From contig CAZKFN010000009.1 of assembly GCA_964552035.1 (NCBI GenBank), positions 1-44,806 on the forward strand: a stretch of DNA of 44,806 nucleotides, in the 5' to 3' direction. This stretch comes from CAZKFN01 sp964552035 (GTDB lineage Bacteria > Bacteroidota > Bacteroidia > Flavobacteriales_E > Vicingaceae). The notes under the pieces were generated by a model, which was not told the origin of the DNA, searched no databases, and was given only the letters and a program-made list of their open reading frames with translations. Positions 35,735 through 43,993 of the stretch are shown here, one piece after another; position 1 is the first letter of the stretch; each line of letters starts with the position of its first letter. The position numbers and the translations under genes are program-made.

Positions 35735-35954
35735 TTTGTTGATAACTTCTTAAAATAAAATAATCAAAAACTCTCTAACCCATTGAAAATAAGGCGTTAT
35801 AAGCAACAACCAAGAAGTGGTAGAAAACCTTATAATCCTCGAACTAAAGGGTCTTTGTTAAAAACAAAAGCTCGATTAAGCAAAAAAAAAGGATGATTTA
35901 GTTTAAAATGAAGCTCGTATAAGCAAAAAGTAAAAAAATATCGAGCCTATTTTT

Positions 35955-35987
35955 TTGGCTCTGGGCTATTTTTTTATCCTAATTTTG
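35955..35987 (+). promoter_or_regulatory. Bacteroidota-type promoter upstream of the hydrolase gene
   Basis: TTG (35955-35957), 22 bases, then TAATTTTG (35980-35987), an exact TAnnTTTG match. Initiation would be near 35994, about 105 bases before the ATG. A second exact element, TATATTTG at 36073-36080, lies nearer the gene but lacks a well placed TTG. Confidence 0.5.
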
Positions 35988-36098
35988 CAAGATGTTACTG
36001 GATTAATTTTACAAAAAATTCGATTGGTTAAAAACTAATTGGATTTCTGATTTTATGCATATCCGAAATTACTATATTTGACTTATATATTTTAGTTT

Positions 36099-36866
36099 AT
36101 GAACGAGGAAGAACATATAAAAAAAGAGGACAAATTTGAATATTTAGAAAAAGGGGAAGGGCATACCATACTTGTATTACATGGCTTATTTGGCGCTATG
36201 AGCAATTTTGCAGAAGTAATTACAGAGTTTTCTAAAAACTATAGAGTAATTGTCCCTATCATGCCACTCTACTCTTATCCATTAACAAAAACCTCGGTTG
36301 GTGGTATGTCTCAATACATTAAGGAGTTTATAAAATTTAAAAAGCTAGAGAACATCACTTTATTGGGGAATTCTTTAGGCGGGCATGTAGCTTTAGTTAC
36401 AGGACTAAGTATTCCTGAAAAAATACACTCTATGGTTTTAACCGGAAGTTCTGGTTTATACGAGAATGCTTTTGGGGGTTCTTTTCCTAGAAGGGAAGAC
36501 AAAGAGTATCTACGCAAAAAAATTCAAATAACTTTTTACGATCCAGAGGTTGCGACGGACGAATTAGTGGATGAGGTTTTTAAAATTGTCAACGATAGAA
36601 GTAAATTAATACGGATATTGGCCATGGCCAAATCTGCTATTCGACATAATATGGCGAAGGAATTGCACAATTTTAAAATGCCAACCTTGCTTATTTGGGG
36701 CAAAAATGATGAGATTACACCTCCTCATGTTGCTGAAGAATTTCACGAAAACTTATCTGATTCTGAATTGCATTGGATTGACAAATGTGGACATGCTGCC
36801 ATGATGGAACATCCAAAGGAATTTAATGAAATTTTGGACAAATGGCTTTCTAAAAAGGTGCTTTAA
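36099..36866 (+). CDS. Alpha/beta hydrolase
   Basis: This 255-residue alpha/beta-hydrolase fold protein has an oxyanion HG pair in LVLHGLFGAMSNF (about 26-38) and nucleophile elbow GNSLGGH with Ser92. The likely catalytic Asp is in WGKNDEITPP (near 209) and the His in KCGHAAMMEHP (near 236), so a full triad is present. There is no signal peptide, so it is cytoplasmic. The fold covers esterases, C-C hydrolases and others, and the substrate cannot be read from the sequence. engB follows after 80 bases on the same strand; this pairing looks familiar from other Bacteroidota, which is recollection only. Confidence 0.9.
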   Translation: MNEEEHIKKEDKFEYLEKGEGHTILVLHGLFGAMSNFAEVITEFSKNYRVIVPIMPLYSYPLTKTSVGGMSQYIKEFIKFKKLENITLLGNSLGGHVALVTGLSIPEKIHSMVLTGSSGLYENAFGGSFPRREDKEYLRKKIQITFYDPEVATDELVDEVFKIVNDRSKLIRILAMAKSAIRHNMAKELHNFKMPTLLIWGKNDEITPPHVAEEFHENLSDSELHWIDKCGHAAMMEHPKEFNEILDKWLSKKVL

Positions 36867-36946
36867 TAAAATCGTTTTTTTTAGTACATTTTTCAGCTTG
36901 AATTAATTTCTTTGCTACTAAACAATTTGCAGCAAACTGAAGGTAT

Positions 36947-37558
36947 ATGCCCATGAAAATTAAAAGTGCCGTTTTTGTAATTAGCAATACAGACCTCAAA
37001 AAATGCCCTGAACCCAACAAAGCTGAATATGCTTTTATAGGTCGCTCAAATGTTGGTAAATCCAGCTTAATCAACTATTTGTGCAACAACAAAAAATTAG
37101 CCAAAACCTCTTCTACCCCTGGAAAAACACAACTCATCAACCACTTTTTAATTAATGAGGAATGGTATTTAGTGGACTTGCCAGGATACGGTTATGCTAA
37201 ATCTTCAAAAAAGTTAAGAAGGGAATGGGATACTTTTGTTTTTAAATACTTAAAGAGCAGAAGCAACCTATTATACACCTTTGTATTACTAGACGCTAGG
37301 CATGAACCTCAAAAAATAGATCTAGATTTTATGGAATGGATGGGCAGAAATGGTCTTCCTTTTGTTATGGTTTTCACAAAAACCGATAAAATCAACATCA
37401 ACATTTTAAATAAAAACCTAGCAATTTATAAAGAGGAAATGCTAAAAATCTGGGAGGAATTGCCTCTTATTTTTACTACAAGCTCTACCAACAAAACAGG
37501 TGGTGATGTGATTTTGAAATTGATTCAAAACACAAATCAGGAGTTTACTCTTCTTTAA
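36947..37558 (+). CDS. engB: Ribosome biogenesis GTPase EngB (YsxC/YihA)
   Basis: This 203-residue TRAFAC GTPase is needed for assembly of the 50S subunit. G1 is GRSNVGKSS (32-40), the switch I region is SSTPGKTQ (55-62), G3 is DLPGYGYA (77-84), G4 is TKTDK (near 140) and G5 is TSS (near 180). Length is normal for the family. A second in-frame ATG two codons downstream (36953) could equally be the start. The 184-base gap to leuS carries a good promoter for the latter. Confidence 0.96.
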   Translation: MPMKIKSAVFVISNTDLKKCPEPNKAEYAFIGRSNVGKSSLINYLCNNKKLAKTSSTPGKTQLINHFLINEEWYLVDLPGYGYAKSSKKLRREWDTFVFKYLKSRSNLLYTFVLLDARHEPQKIDLDFMEWMGRNGLPFVMVFTKTDKININILNKNLAIYKEEMLKIWEELPLIFTTSSTNKTGGDVILKLIQNTNQEFTLL

Positions 37559-37691
37559 AGCTAAGTGTAAAGGGTTCTGGAGCCCCAGTTAAAATTGAAA
37601 CAATACAAGGATATTTTTTATTACTCCTAATAAAAATTAAAATCTTTTATCCAAACTAAAAATCTTAAATGTTCCAAAACCACTTTAGATT

Positions 37692-37723
37692 TTGGGGGCT
37701 AAGTGAAACAATTCTTAATTTTG
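37692..37723 (+). promoter_or_regulatory. Bacteroidota-type promoter for leuS
   Basis: TTG (37692-37694), 21 bases, then TAATTTTG (37716-37723): an exact TAnnTTTG with suitable spacing. The start would be near 37730, leaving a leader of about 13 bases before the leuS ATG at 37743. Confidence 0.65.
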
Positions 37724-37742
37724 CAAACTCAAAATAATTCCA

Positions 37743-40301
37743 ATGGACTATAATTTTAAAGAGATAGAGCAAAAGTGGCAAAAGTATTGGGCTGAAAACA
37801 AAACTTTTAAAACATCAAACAACAGTAAACTCCCTAAATGTTATATTTTAGATATGTTCCCCTACCCTTCTGGTGCGGGTTTGCATGTAGGGCATCCATT
37901 GGGTTATATTGCTTCAGATATTTATGCTCGTTATCAAAAAATTCGTGGTTTTAATGTGCTACATCCCATGGGTTATGATTCTTTTGGATTACCTGCAGAG
38001 CAATATGCGATTCAAACTGGGCAGCACCCAAGAGTTACTACTGAAGAAAACATTGCCACTTATAGAAAACAGCTGGATAAAATCGGCTTTGCTTACGATT
38101 GGGATAGAGAGGTAAGAACAAGTAATCCGGAATACTACCGCTGGACCCAATGGATTTTCTTACATTTATTTGATTCTTGGTACAACCAAAATACTGATAA
38201 AGCGGAAAGCATCACCACCTTAATCCAACATTTTGAAACTAAAGGAACTTCAGAATTACAGGCTTATACCGATGAGGATCATCAATTCACAGCTGAGGAA
38301 TGGAAGCGTAAAAATGAAAAGGAACAAGCTGATATTCTTATGGATTATCGACTAGCTTTTTTAGCGGATTCCTATGTTAACTGGTGCCCTGCACTAGGAA
38401 CAGTTTTAGCAAATGATGAGATTAAAGATGGAAAATCAGAACGTGGTGGGCATCCTGTTGAGCAAAAGAAAATGCGTCAATGGAGTATGAGAATTACAGC
38501 TTATGCCGATCGTTTGTTGGAGGGATTAAATCACTTAGATTGGTCGGATAATATAAAAGAAATCCAGCGCAATTGGATTGGAAAATCTAGAGGTGCAAGT
38601 CTTTATTTTTCTATTGACGGGAAAGATTCTAAAATCGAGGTATTTACAACCCGCCCTGACACAATATTTGGGGTTTCTTTTATGGTACTTGCTCCAGAAC
38701 ATCCTTTGGTAAATGAAATAACCACTGCTTCCCAAAAAGAGAAAGTGGAAGCTTATAAAAAACATGCCGCAGCTCGTTCTGAACGAGAAAGAATGAGTGA
38801 ACTGGATAAAATATCTGGTGAATTCACCGGCGCTTATGCACTTCATCCTTTTAATGGTAAGAAAATTCCGATTTGGATCGGTGATTATGTATTAATTGGA
38901 TATGGAACAGGGGCTGTAATGGCTGTCCCTAGTGGTGATAATAGAGATTATAAATTTGCTAAGTACTTTCAGCTTCCCATTCTTCCGATTCTTGAAGGGC
39001 ATAATGTCCAAAAAGGGGCTAAGGAAAGCCAAGATGGACGGCTAATCAATTCTGACTTCCTCAATGGCTTAACTGTAAAAGAGGCGATTGCTAAGGCTAA
39101 CAATGCTATTGAAGAGAAAGGAATAGGAAAATGGAAAATTAATTACCGAATTCGCGATGCTGTTTTTAGCAGGCAAAGGTATTGGGGAGAGCCCGTTCCT
39201 ATTTATTTTCAAAATGGAATTGCCAAAGCTATGCCTTTTGAAGAATTGCCTTTAAAACTTCCTGAAGTAGACAAATATTTACCTACAGAAGATGGACAAC
39301 CCCCATTAGCTCGGGCAAAAGATTGGACCTATCAAGGATATCCTATTGAAACTAGCACCATGCCCGGCTGGGCTGGGAGCTCGTGGTATTTGTTTAGATA
39401 CATGGATGAAAACAGAGACAATGGCTTTGCCGATGAAGCTAGCCTAACGTATTGGAAAAATGTAGATGTTTATTTTGGAGGGGCTGAACACGCTACTGGA
39501 CATCTTTTATATTCAAGGTTTTGGACTAAGTTTTTATACGATAGAGGATTCTTAAAAGTTGATGAGCCTTTTAAAAAGCTAATCAACCAAGGAATGATTT
39601 TAGCAGCAGATGGACAAAAAATGAGCAAACGGTATGGAAATGTCGTCAACCCAGATGATATTATTGCTGAATATGGAGCCGACACCTTGCGTTTATTTGA
39701 AATGTTTTTAGGACCACTTGAGCAATCCAAACCCTGGGACACCAGCAGCATTGAAGGTGTACATCGATTTTTGCGAAAGTTTTGGAGACTTTACCACAAT
39801 TCCAAAAACGATTTGGAGATAAGTGAAGAAAAAGCAACAGCAGAAGAACTTAAAACCCTTCACCACTGTATTAAAAAGACAGCTGAAGACATAGAACGTT
39901 TCTCTTTTAACACCGTTGTTTCCGCTTTTATGATTGCTACCAATGAATTGACGGATTTAAAATGCAATAAAAGAGAAATCCTAGAACCTCTTTGTATTTT
40001 AATTTCCCCTTATGCTCCTCATATTGCAGAGGAACTATGGGAAAAGCTGGGCCATAAAGAAAGTATTAATACCACTCAATTTCCAGCTTTTGAAGAAAAA
40101 TATCTTATAGAAAGTTCGCATAAGTACCCTATTTCATTTAATGGAAAAGTTAGGTTTACTCTCGAACTTCCTGCGGATATGAGTAGGAATGAAATTGAAA
40201 AGATTGTTTTATCCAATGATAATACACAAAAATGGCTGGAAGGAAAAACTCCAAAAAAAGTAATTGTCGTTCCTAATAAAATCGTAAACATCGTCGTATA
40301 A
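37743..40301 (+). CDS. leuS: Leucyl-tRNA synthetase
   Basis: This 852-residue class I synthetase charges tRNA-Leu. The HIGH-type motif HVGH is at 48-51 (SGAGLHVGHPLGY) and KMSKR at 626-630. The CP1 editing domain (about 270-460) keeps the Thr-rich loop FTTRPDTIFG and GTGAVMAVPSGDNRDY with the universally conserved editing Asp. The segment around 150-200 (DKAESITTLIQHFETKGTSE and following) is an insertion in the catalytic domain of the kind seen in Bacteroidota enzymes. The C-terminal anticodon-binding and tail domains are present. It is a single-gene unit with its own promoter. Confidence 0.97.
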   Translation: MDYNFKEIEQKWQKYWAENKTFKTSNNSKLPKCYILDMFPYPSGAGLHVGHPLGYIASDIYARYQKIRGFNVLHPMGYDSFGLPAEQYAIQTGQHPRVTTEENIATYRKQLDKIGFAYDWDREVRTSNPEYYRWTQWIFLHLFDSWYNQNTDKAESITTLIQHFETKGTSELQAYTDEDHQFTAEEWKRKNEKEQADILMDYRLAFLADSYVNWCPALGTVLANDEIKDGKSERGGHPVEQKKMRQWSMRITAYADRLLEGLNHLDWSDNIKEIQRNWIGKSRGASLYFSIDGKDSKIEVFTTRPDTIFGVSFMVLAPEHPLVNEITTASQKEKVEAYKKHAAARSERERMSELDKISGEFTGAYALHPFNGKKIPIWIGDYVLIGYGTGAVMAVPSGDNRDYKFAKYFQLPILPILEGHNVQKGAKESQDGRLINSDFLNGLTVKEAIAKANNAIEEKGIGKWKINYRIRDAVFSRQRYWGEPVPIYFQNGIAKAMPFEELPLKLPEVDKYLPTEDGQPPLARAKDWTYQGYPIETSTMPGWAGSSWYLFRYMDENRDNGFADEASLTYWKNVDVYFGGAEHATGHLLYSRFWTKFLYDRGFLKVDEPFKKLINQGMILAADGQKMSKRYGNVVNPDDIIAEYGADTLRLFEMFLGPLEQSKPWDTSSIEGVHRFLRKFWRLYHNSKNDLEISEEKATAEELKTLHHCIKKTAEDIERFSFNTVVSAFMIATNELTDLKCNKREILEPLCILISPYAPHIAEELWEKLGHKESINTTQFPAFEEKYLIESSHKYPISFNGKVRFTLELPADMSRNEIEKIVLSNDNTQKWLEGKTPKKVIVVPNKIVNIVV

Positions 40302-40385
40302 CTTAAGCTAAACTTCAATCTCTTTAAAAGGATTTTATTTTTTGTAAAAACGTTAATTAAAAAACAATTTTTATCTTTATAAGAT

Positions 40386-40393
40386 TATTTTTG
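40386..40393 (+). promoter_or_regulatory. Candidate -7 element upstream of the HEAT-like gene
   Basis: TATTTTTG matches TAnnTTTG exactly, 43 bases before the ATG at 40437. No TTG lies at the usual distance upstream, so this remains tentative. Confidence 0.35.
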
Positions 40394-40436
40394 CCCCCTC
40401 AATTTACCTTAAACTTGTATCATAATTTGTGAAATA

Positions 40437-40961
40437 ATGGAAGACTCTAAAGAAGTTCAAAGTATCATCAAAGACTTGCAATCAGCCAGTGAAACCACTG
40501 TTTTGGCTGCCATCAAGAAAAATAGAGTTCATGGAAATACCAAAACATTTAGAGTGCTTTTAGATGTTTTAAACGAAACCGATGCCCCAGCAGTTGAAGC
40601 TGCAATTATAGAATTTTTATTTGATTTAAAAGAACAAGGAAGTGCAGACATACTTGCTGAAAAATTAGCCGGCAATAGAATGCCTTTTTACGATAGTTTC
40701 TTAATTGCTGCCTTTTGGCAATCTGCCATCGACGGATCTGCTTATTTAAAGCTCTTTGTAAAAAAGGCAATAAAAGGGGATTATATGGTAGCTTTAGAAG
40801 CCTTAACTGTTATTGAAAACTTTGATACTGCATTTCCAGAAGAAGAAATTTCAGATTGCGAAGAGGATTTAAACGAAGCCATCGAGAGAGAGAAAATAAA
40901 AGATAAAAAATCCTTGTTAAAAAGCATAAGGGAGGTTATTCTTGACCTTCCAAGACTGTAA
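40437..40961 (+). CDS. HEAT-repeat-like conserved protein
   Basis: I do not recognise a specific function. The 174-residue protein is all-helical and acidic, with two or three HEAT-like hairpins in the first 130 residues (TKTFRVLLDVLNETDAPAVE, then EAAIIEFLFDLKEQGSADIL). There is no signal peptide or membrane segment, so it is cytoplasmic. The next gene starts 4 bases after its stop and a DUF2905 gene follows, so the three form an operon. Such proteins usually act as scaffolds; no partner is evident. Confidence 0.8.
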   Translation: MEDSKEVQSIIKDLQSASETTVLAAIKKNRVHGNTKTFRVLLDVLNETDAPAVEAAIIEFLFDLKEQGSADILAEKLAGNRMPFYDSFLIAAFWQSAIDGSAYLKLFVKKAIKGDYMVALEALTVIENFDTAFPEEEISDCEEDLNEAIEREKIKDKKSLLKSIREVILDLPRL

Positions 40962-40965
40962 TATT

Positions 40966-41238
40966 ATGCAAGAAAATAATTTGAATACCCTTAAAGAAAA
41001 ACTCAATGAAAATCCGGAATGGCCTCGTCTGTACTTTTTTAAATTTATAATCCCTTCAGACAATGAAACGCTGGCAAAGGTTCAGGCTTTATTTGGCGAT
41101 GAAGCTAATGTTAAAATCAAGCAATCCAGCAAGGGAAATTATGTTAGCTTTAGCGCAAAAGAGCTGATGCTCAATGCAGACACTGTTATTGAAAAATACA
41201 AGGAAGCTTTAAAAATAAAAGGACTAATAGCTTTATAA
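40966..41238 (+). CDS. DUF493 (YbeD-like) family protein
   Basis: I place the start at ATG 40966 (90 residues, MQENNLNTLKEKLNENPEWP), right after the HEAT-like gene stop; an earlier ATG at 40942 would overlap that gene. The pattern EWPRLYFFKFIIPSDNETLAKV, quoted as WPRLYFFKFIIP, then SKGNYVSFSAKELM and a C-terminal helix with IEKYKEA, fits the small ferredoxin-like DUF493 fold, related to E. coli YbeD. Function is unknown; regulation by ligand binding has been suggested for the fold. It is the middle gene of a three-gene operon. Confidence 0.8.
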   Translation: MQENNLNTLKEKLNENPEWPRLYFFKFIIPSDNETLAKVQALFGDEANVKIKQSSKGNYVSFSAKELMLNADTVIEKYKEALKIKGLIAL

Positions 41239-41239
41239 A

Positions 41240-41461
41240 ATGCAAGAAATTGGCAAATACTTATTGGCTGCTGGAGGTTTTGCTATTCTTTTGGGTTTGG
41301 TGCTTTACTTTTGGGGAGATAAATTCACTTGGTTGGGGAACCTTCCTGGAGATATTAGAGTTGAAAAAGAAAACTTTAAATTCTACATGCCCATTACCAC
41401 CATGATTATTATTTCCGTTCTCCTAAGTTTTATCTTATGGATTCTTAGAAAACTATTTTAA
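41240..41461 (+). CDS. DUF2905 small membrane protein
   Basis: This 73-residue protein has two membrane helices (about 6-25 and 50-70) with the family signature FTWLGNLPGDIRVEKENFKF between them. That WLGxLPGDI pattern defines DUF2905. Function is unknown. It starts one base after the DUF493 stop and ends the operon, before a bidirectional terminator. Confidence 0.9.
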   Translation: MQEIGKYLLAAGGFAILLGLVLYFWGDKFTWLGNLPGDIRVEKENFKFYMPITTMIIISVLLSFILWILRKLF

Positions 41462-41473
41462 TTTGACCTAACA

Positions 41474-41506
41474 AAAAGGCTGTTTTCTCTAACAAAACAG
41501 CCTTTT
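41474..41506 (+). terminator. Bidirectional terminator between the DUF2905 gene and tpx
   Basis: A perfect 13-bp stem (41474-41486 with 41494-41506) includes the A and T tracts on either side of a GGCTG core, with a 7-base loop. It serves the plus-strand operon and the convergent tpx gene. Confidence 0.88.
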
Positions 41507-41526
41507 AATTTTACGTCTAGAAAAGT

Positions 41527-42033
41527 CTATAAACTTTCAACTGCATTCATTGCAGCACCATAATCCGGTTCCTCGGTAACTTCTTCAACGATTTCTTTAT
41601 AAACAACTTTATTGTTTTTATCTACCACCAATACTGCTCTTGTAAACAACCCTTTCAATGGACCACTATCCATTAATAAATTGTATTTATCGGCAAAATC
41701 ATTGTAGCGAAAATCAGAAGCATTTACGATGGTATCTAATCCTTCAGCACTACAAAATCTTTTCATTGCAAAAGGTAAATCCCTAGCTACAATTAATCCA
41801 ACTACATCGCCTTTCCCATTTAATTTTTCATTAAACTTTCTAGCTTCTGCTTGGCAAACTCCAGTATCAATACTAGGGAAAGCAATAATCACCTTTGACT
41901 TTCCTTCAAAGTCGTAAAGCTTACCTTCACTTAAATCGTCTTTTACAAATGAAAAGTTGCTTGCCACTTCTCCTACTTCAGGTCCATTACCTGTAATTTT
42001 TATCGTTTCTCCTTTAAATTTTACGTTACTCAT
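41527..42033 (-). CDS. tpx: Thiol peroxidase Tpx
   Basis: This 168-residue atypical 2-Cys peroxiredoxin reduces hydrogen peroxide and alkyl hydroperoxides using thioredoxin. The peroxidatic Cys60 is in FPSIDTGVCQAEARKF and the resolving Cys94 in MKRFCSAEGLD, matching the Cys61/Cys95 pair of E. coli Tpx. The Thr and Arg of the active site (T57 and the downstream Arg) are kept. There is no signal peptide. It is a single gene convergent with the DUF2905 operon. Length is normal. Confidence 0.97.
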   Translation of the reverse strand: MSNVKFKGETIKITGNGPEVGEVASNFSFVKDDLSEGKLYDFEGKSKVIIAFPSIDTGVCQAEARKFNEKLNGKGDVVGLIVARDLPFAMKRFCSAEGLDTIVNASDFRYNDFADKYNLLMDSGPLKGLFTRAVLVVDKNNKVVYKEIVEEVTEEPDYGAAMNAVESL

Positions 42034-42441
42034 AAATCTATCTTTTTATTATTTCTAATTATTTAGGTTTATTCTATGCATTAAACAAGAATTCATAAAA
42101 TTAGTTTATTGTTTCACAAAGTTAAGGGTAAATTACAACGTTTTTAGTGTTTAGATTGATGCTCGGATTCTACTTTTTAAATGTCCAAAAAAACCTTTTA
42201 ATTTCCTTATCCATTAGCTGTTATTTTTCTATATCTTATTTAGTTGTAATTTAGAATCCTAGGTTTTTCAAGCAAATTATAGAATTAAAAAGTACTTTAG
42301 CAATTGACGAGAACGAAAAAGTTAAAAGCTATAAAAATAATAATTTCGCTGTTAAAAAACACCAATTTACACAATTTGGGAGAGCTTTTAAACCTAGAAA
42401 AATTTATAAATAAAACATAAAGACCAATAAAAAAACAGAAA
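42034..42441. other. AT-rich gap at the boundary to the restriction-modification region
   Basis: These 408 bases hold the probable tpx promoter and whatever drives hsdM. I see no gene with a start codon, no tRNA that could serve as an integration site and no flanking direct repeat. A start-less frame near 42250-42410 may be the remnant of a lost gene but has no recognisable similarity. Confidence 0.6.
42117..42124 (-). promoter_or_regulatory. Candidate -7 element for tpx
   Basis: The minus strand reads TAACTTTG, an exact TAnnTTTG, giving a leader of about 75 bases. A TTG lies only 11 bases upstream, closer than usual. Confidence 0.35.
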
Positions 42442-43992
42442 ATGACGGGTACAAATCAAAGAGCAGAATTGCAAGCTAAAATATGGAAAATTGCCAACGA
42501 CGTTCGTGGATCGGTGGACGGATGGGATTTTAAGCAATTCGTATTAGGAGCGCTTTTCTACCGTTTTATCAGTGAAAACTTTAGCAATTACATCCAAGGC
42601 GGCGATGAGAATGTAGATTATCCGAATCTCTCCGATGAGGTAATCCCACCCGAAATAAAAGAAGATGCCATCAAATCCAAAGGTTATTTTATTTATCCGA
42701 GCCAATTGTTTGTAAATATTGCCAAAACCGCCAACACCAACGAGAACCTCAACACTGATTTAAAAACGATTTTTGATGCTATTGAAAGTTCGGCCAATGG
42801 TTTTCCTTCAGAACCCGACATCAAAGGTTTGTTTGCCGACTTCGACACCACCAGCACACGATTGGGAAATACCGTAGAAAATAAAAACAAACGCTTAGCT
42901 GCCGTTTTAAAAGGGGTGGAAGAATTAAATTTTGGGAATTTCGAAGACAATCAAATCGACCTTTTTGGCGATGCTTATGAGTTTTTGATTTCCAATTATG
43001 CCGCCAATGCCGGGAAGTCTGGAGGTGAATTTTTTACCCCGCAACATGTTTCCAAACTCATTGCACAGTTGGCGATGCACAAGCAAACAAGTGTCAATAA
43101 AATTTACGACCCTGCCTGCGGTTCGGGTTCTTTATTGTTGCAAGCCAAAAAGCATTTTGACCAACATATTATTGAAGAAGGTTTCTACGGACAAGAGATT
43201 AATCATACCACCTACAACTTGGCACGTATGAATATGTTTCTGCATGATGTCAATTACGATAAATTTAATATTGTATTGGGAGACACACTTCTTCATCCAC
43301 AATTTGGAAACGACAAACCTTTTGATGCCATTGTTTCTAATCCGCCTTATTCGGTGAAGTGGATTGGGAACGATGACCCAACGCTCATTAACGACGAACG
43401 TTTTGCTCCTGCCGGTGTGTTGGCGCCTAAATCCAAAGCGGATTTTGCTTTTGTGCTGCATGCATTGAGTTATTTGTCGAGCAAAGGAAGAGCCGCCATC
43501 GTTTGCTTTCCGGGAATTTTTTACCGCGGCGGTGCGGAAAAGAAAATCAGGAAATATTTGGTAGATAACAACTTTGTGGAAACCGTGATTTCCCTTGCAC
43601 CCAATCTGTTTTTTGGAACTTCTATTGCTGTCAATATTTTGGTTCTTTCCAAATCTAAAACCGATAATAAAACTCAGTTTATCGATGCCAGTGGTGAAGA
43701 CTTCTTTAAGAAAGCAACCAACAATAATTTGCTTACCGATAAACATATTGAAAAGATTATGCAGCTTTTTGATAAAAAAGAAGATGTGGATTACACAGCC
43801 CTTTCGGTGGACAATGAAAAAATTGCCGAAAACGATTACAACCTTTCCGTGAGTTCTTATGTGGAAATGGAAGATACCCGTGAGAAAATTGATATTGATG
43901 TGTTGAATAAAGAGATTTCTGAAACTGTGGAAAAAATAAATATGCTTCGTGCGGATATTGATAAGGTTATAAAAGAAATAAATAAGAACTAA
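42442..43992 (+). CDS. hsdM: Type I restriction-modification DNA methyltransferase subunit HsdM
   Basis: This 516-residue protein is an N6-adenine methyltransferase, the M subunit of a type I system. The N-terminal HsdM_N helical domain (about 7-140) begins RAELQAKIWKIANDVRGSVD. The SAM motif I region is YDPACGSGSLLLQAKKHF (about 221-238) and the catalytic motif IV is NPPY at 300-303 (DAIVSNPPYSVKWIG). A C-terminal coiled coil (about 480-516) would contact HsdS. Codons and base composition are visibly richer in G and C than in neighbouring genes, pointing to recent acquisition. A GIY-YIG gene follows after one base; hsdR is not in the window. Confidence 0.96.
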   Translation: MTGTNQRAELQAKIWKIANDVRGSVDGWDFKQFVLGALFYRFISENFSNYIQGGDENVDYPNLSDEVIPPEIKEDAIKSKGYFIYPSQLFVNIAKTANTNENLNTDLKTIFDAIESSANGFPSEPDIKGLFADFDTTSTRLGNTVENKNKRLAAVLKGVEELNFGNFEDNQIDLFGDAYEFLISNYAANAGKSGGEFFTPQHVSKLIAQLAMHKQTSVNKIYDPACGSGSLLLQAKKHFDQHIIEEGFYGQEINHTTYNLARMNMFLHDVNYDKFNIVLGDTLLHPQFGNDKPFDAIVSNPPYSVKWIGNDDPTLINDERFAPAGVLAPKSKADFAFVLHALSYLSSKGRAAIVCFPGIFYRGGAEKKIRKYLVDNNFVETVISLAPNLFFGTSIAVNILVLSKSKTDNKTQFIDASGEDFFKKATNNNLLTDKHIEKIMQLFDKKEDVDYTALSVDNEKIAENDYNLSVSSYVEMEDTREKIDIDVLNKEISETVEKINMLRADIDKVIKEINKN

Positions 43993-43993
43993 A

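Larger units (their letters stand above)
35654..36098. other. Divergent regulatory region between mraZ and the hydrolase gene
   Basis: This stretch of 445 AT-rich bases has no supportable gene. It carries the mraZ operator array and promoter, a lone inverted GTGGTA box (35817-35822), a short GAGCC/GGCTC inverted repeat (35943-35961) and two candidate promoters for the gene at 36099. Confidence 0.75.

Noticed and set aside
35943..35961. GAGCC/GGCTC inverted repeat as a terminator
   Set aside because: The stem is only 5 bp with a 9-base T-rich loop, and no gene on either strand ends nearby. It overlaps a better-supported promoter.
42250..42415. Frame of about 50 codons before hsdM, open from a TAG stop to TAA
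   Set aside because: It has no start codon and no similarity I recognise; AT-rich DNA gives such frames by chance. At most it is a remnant.
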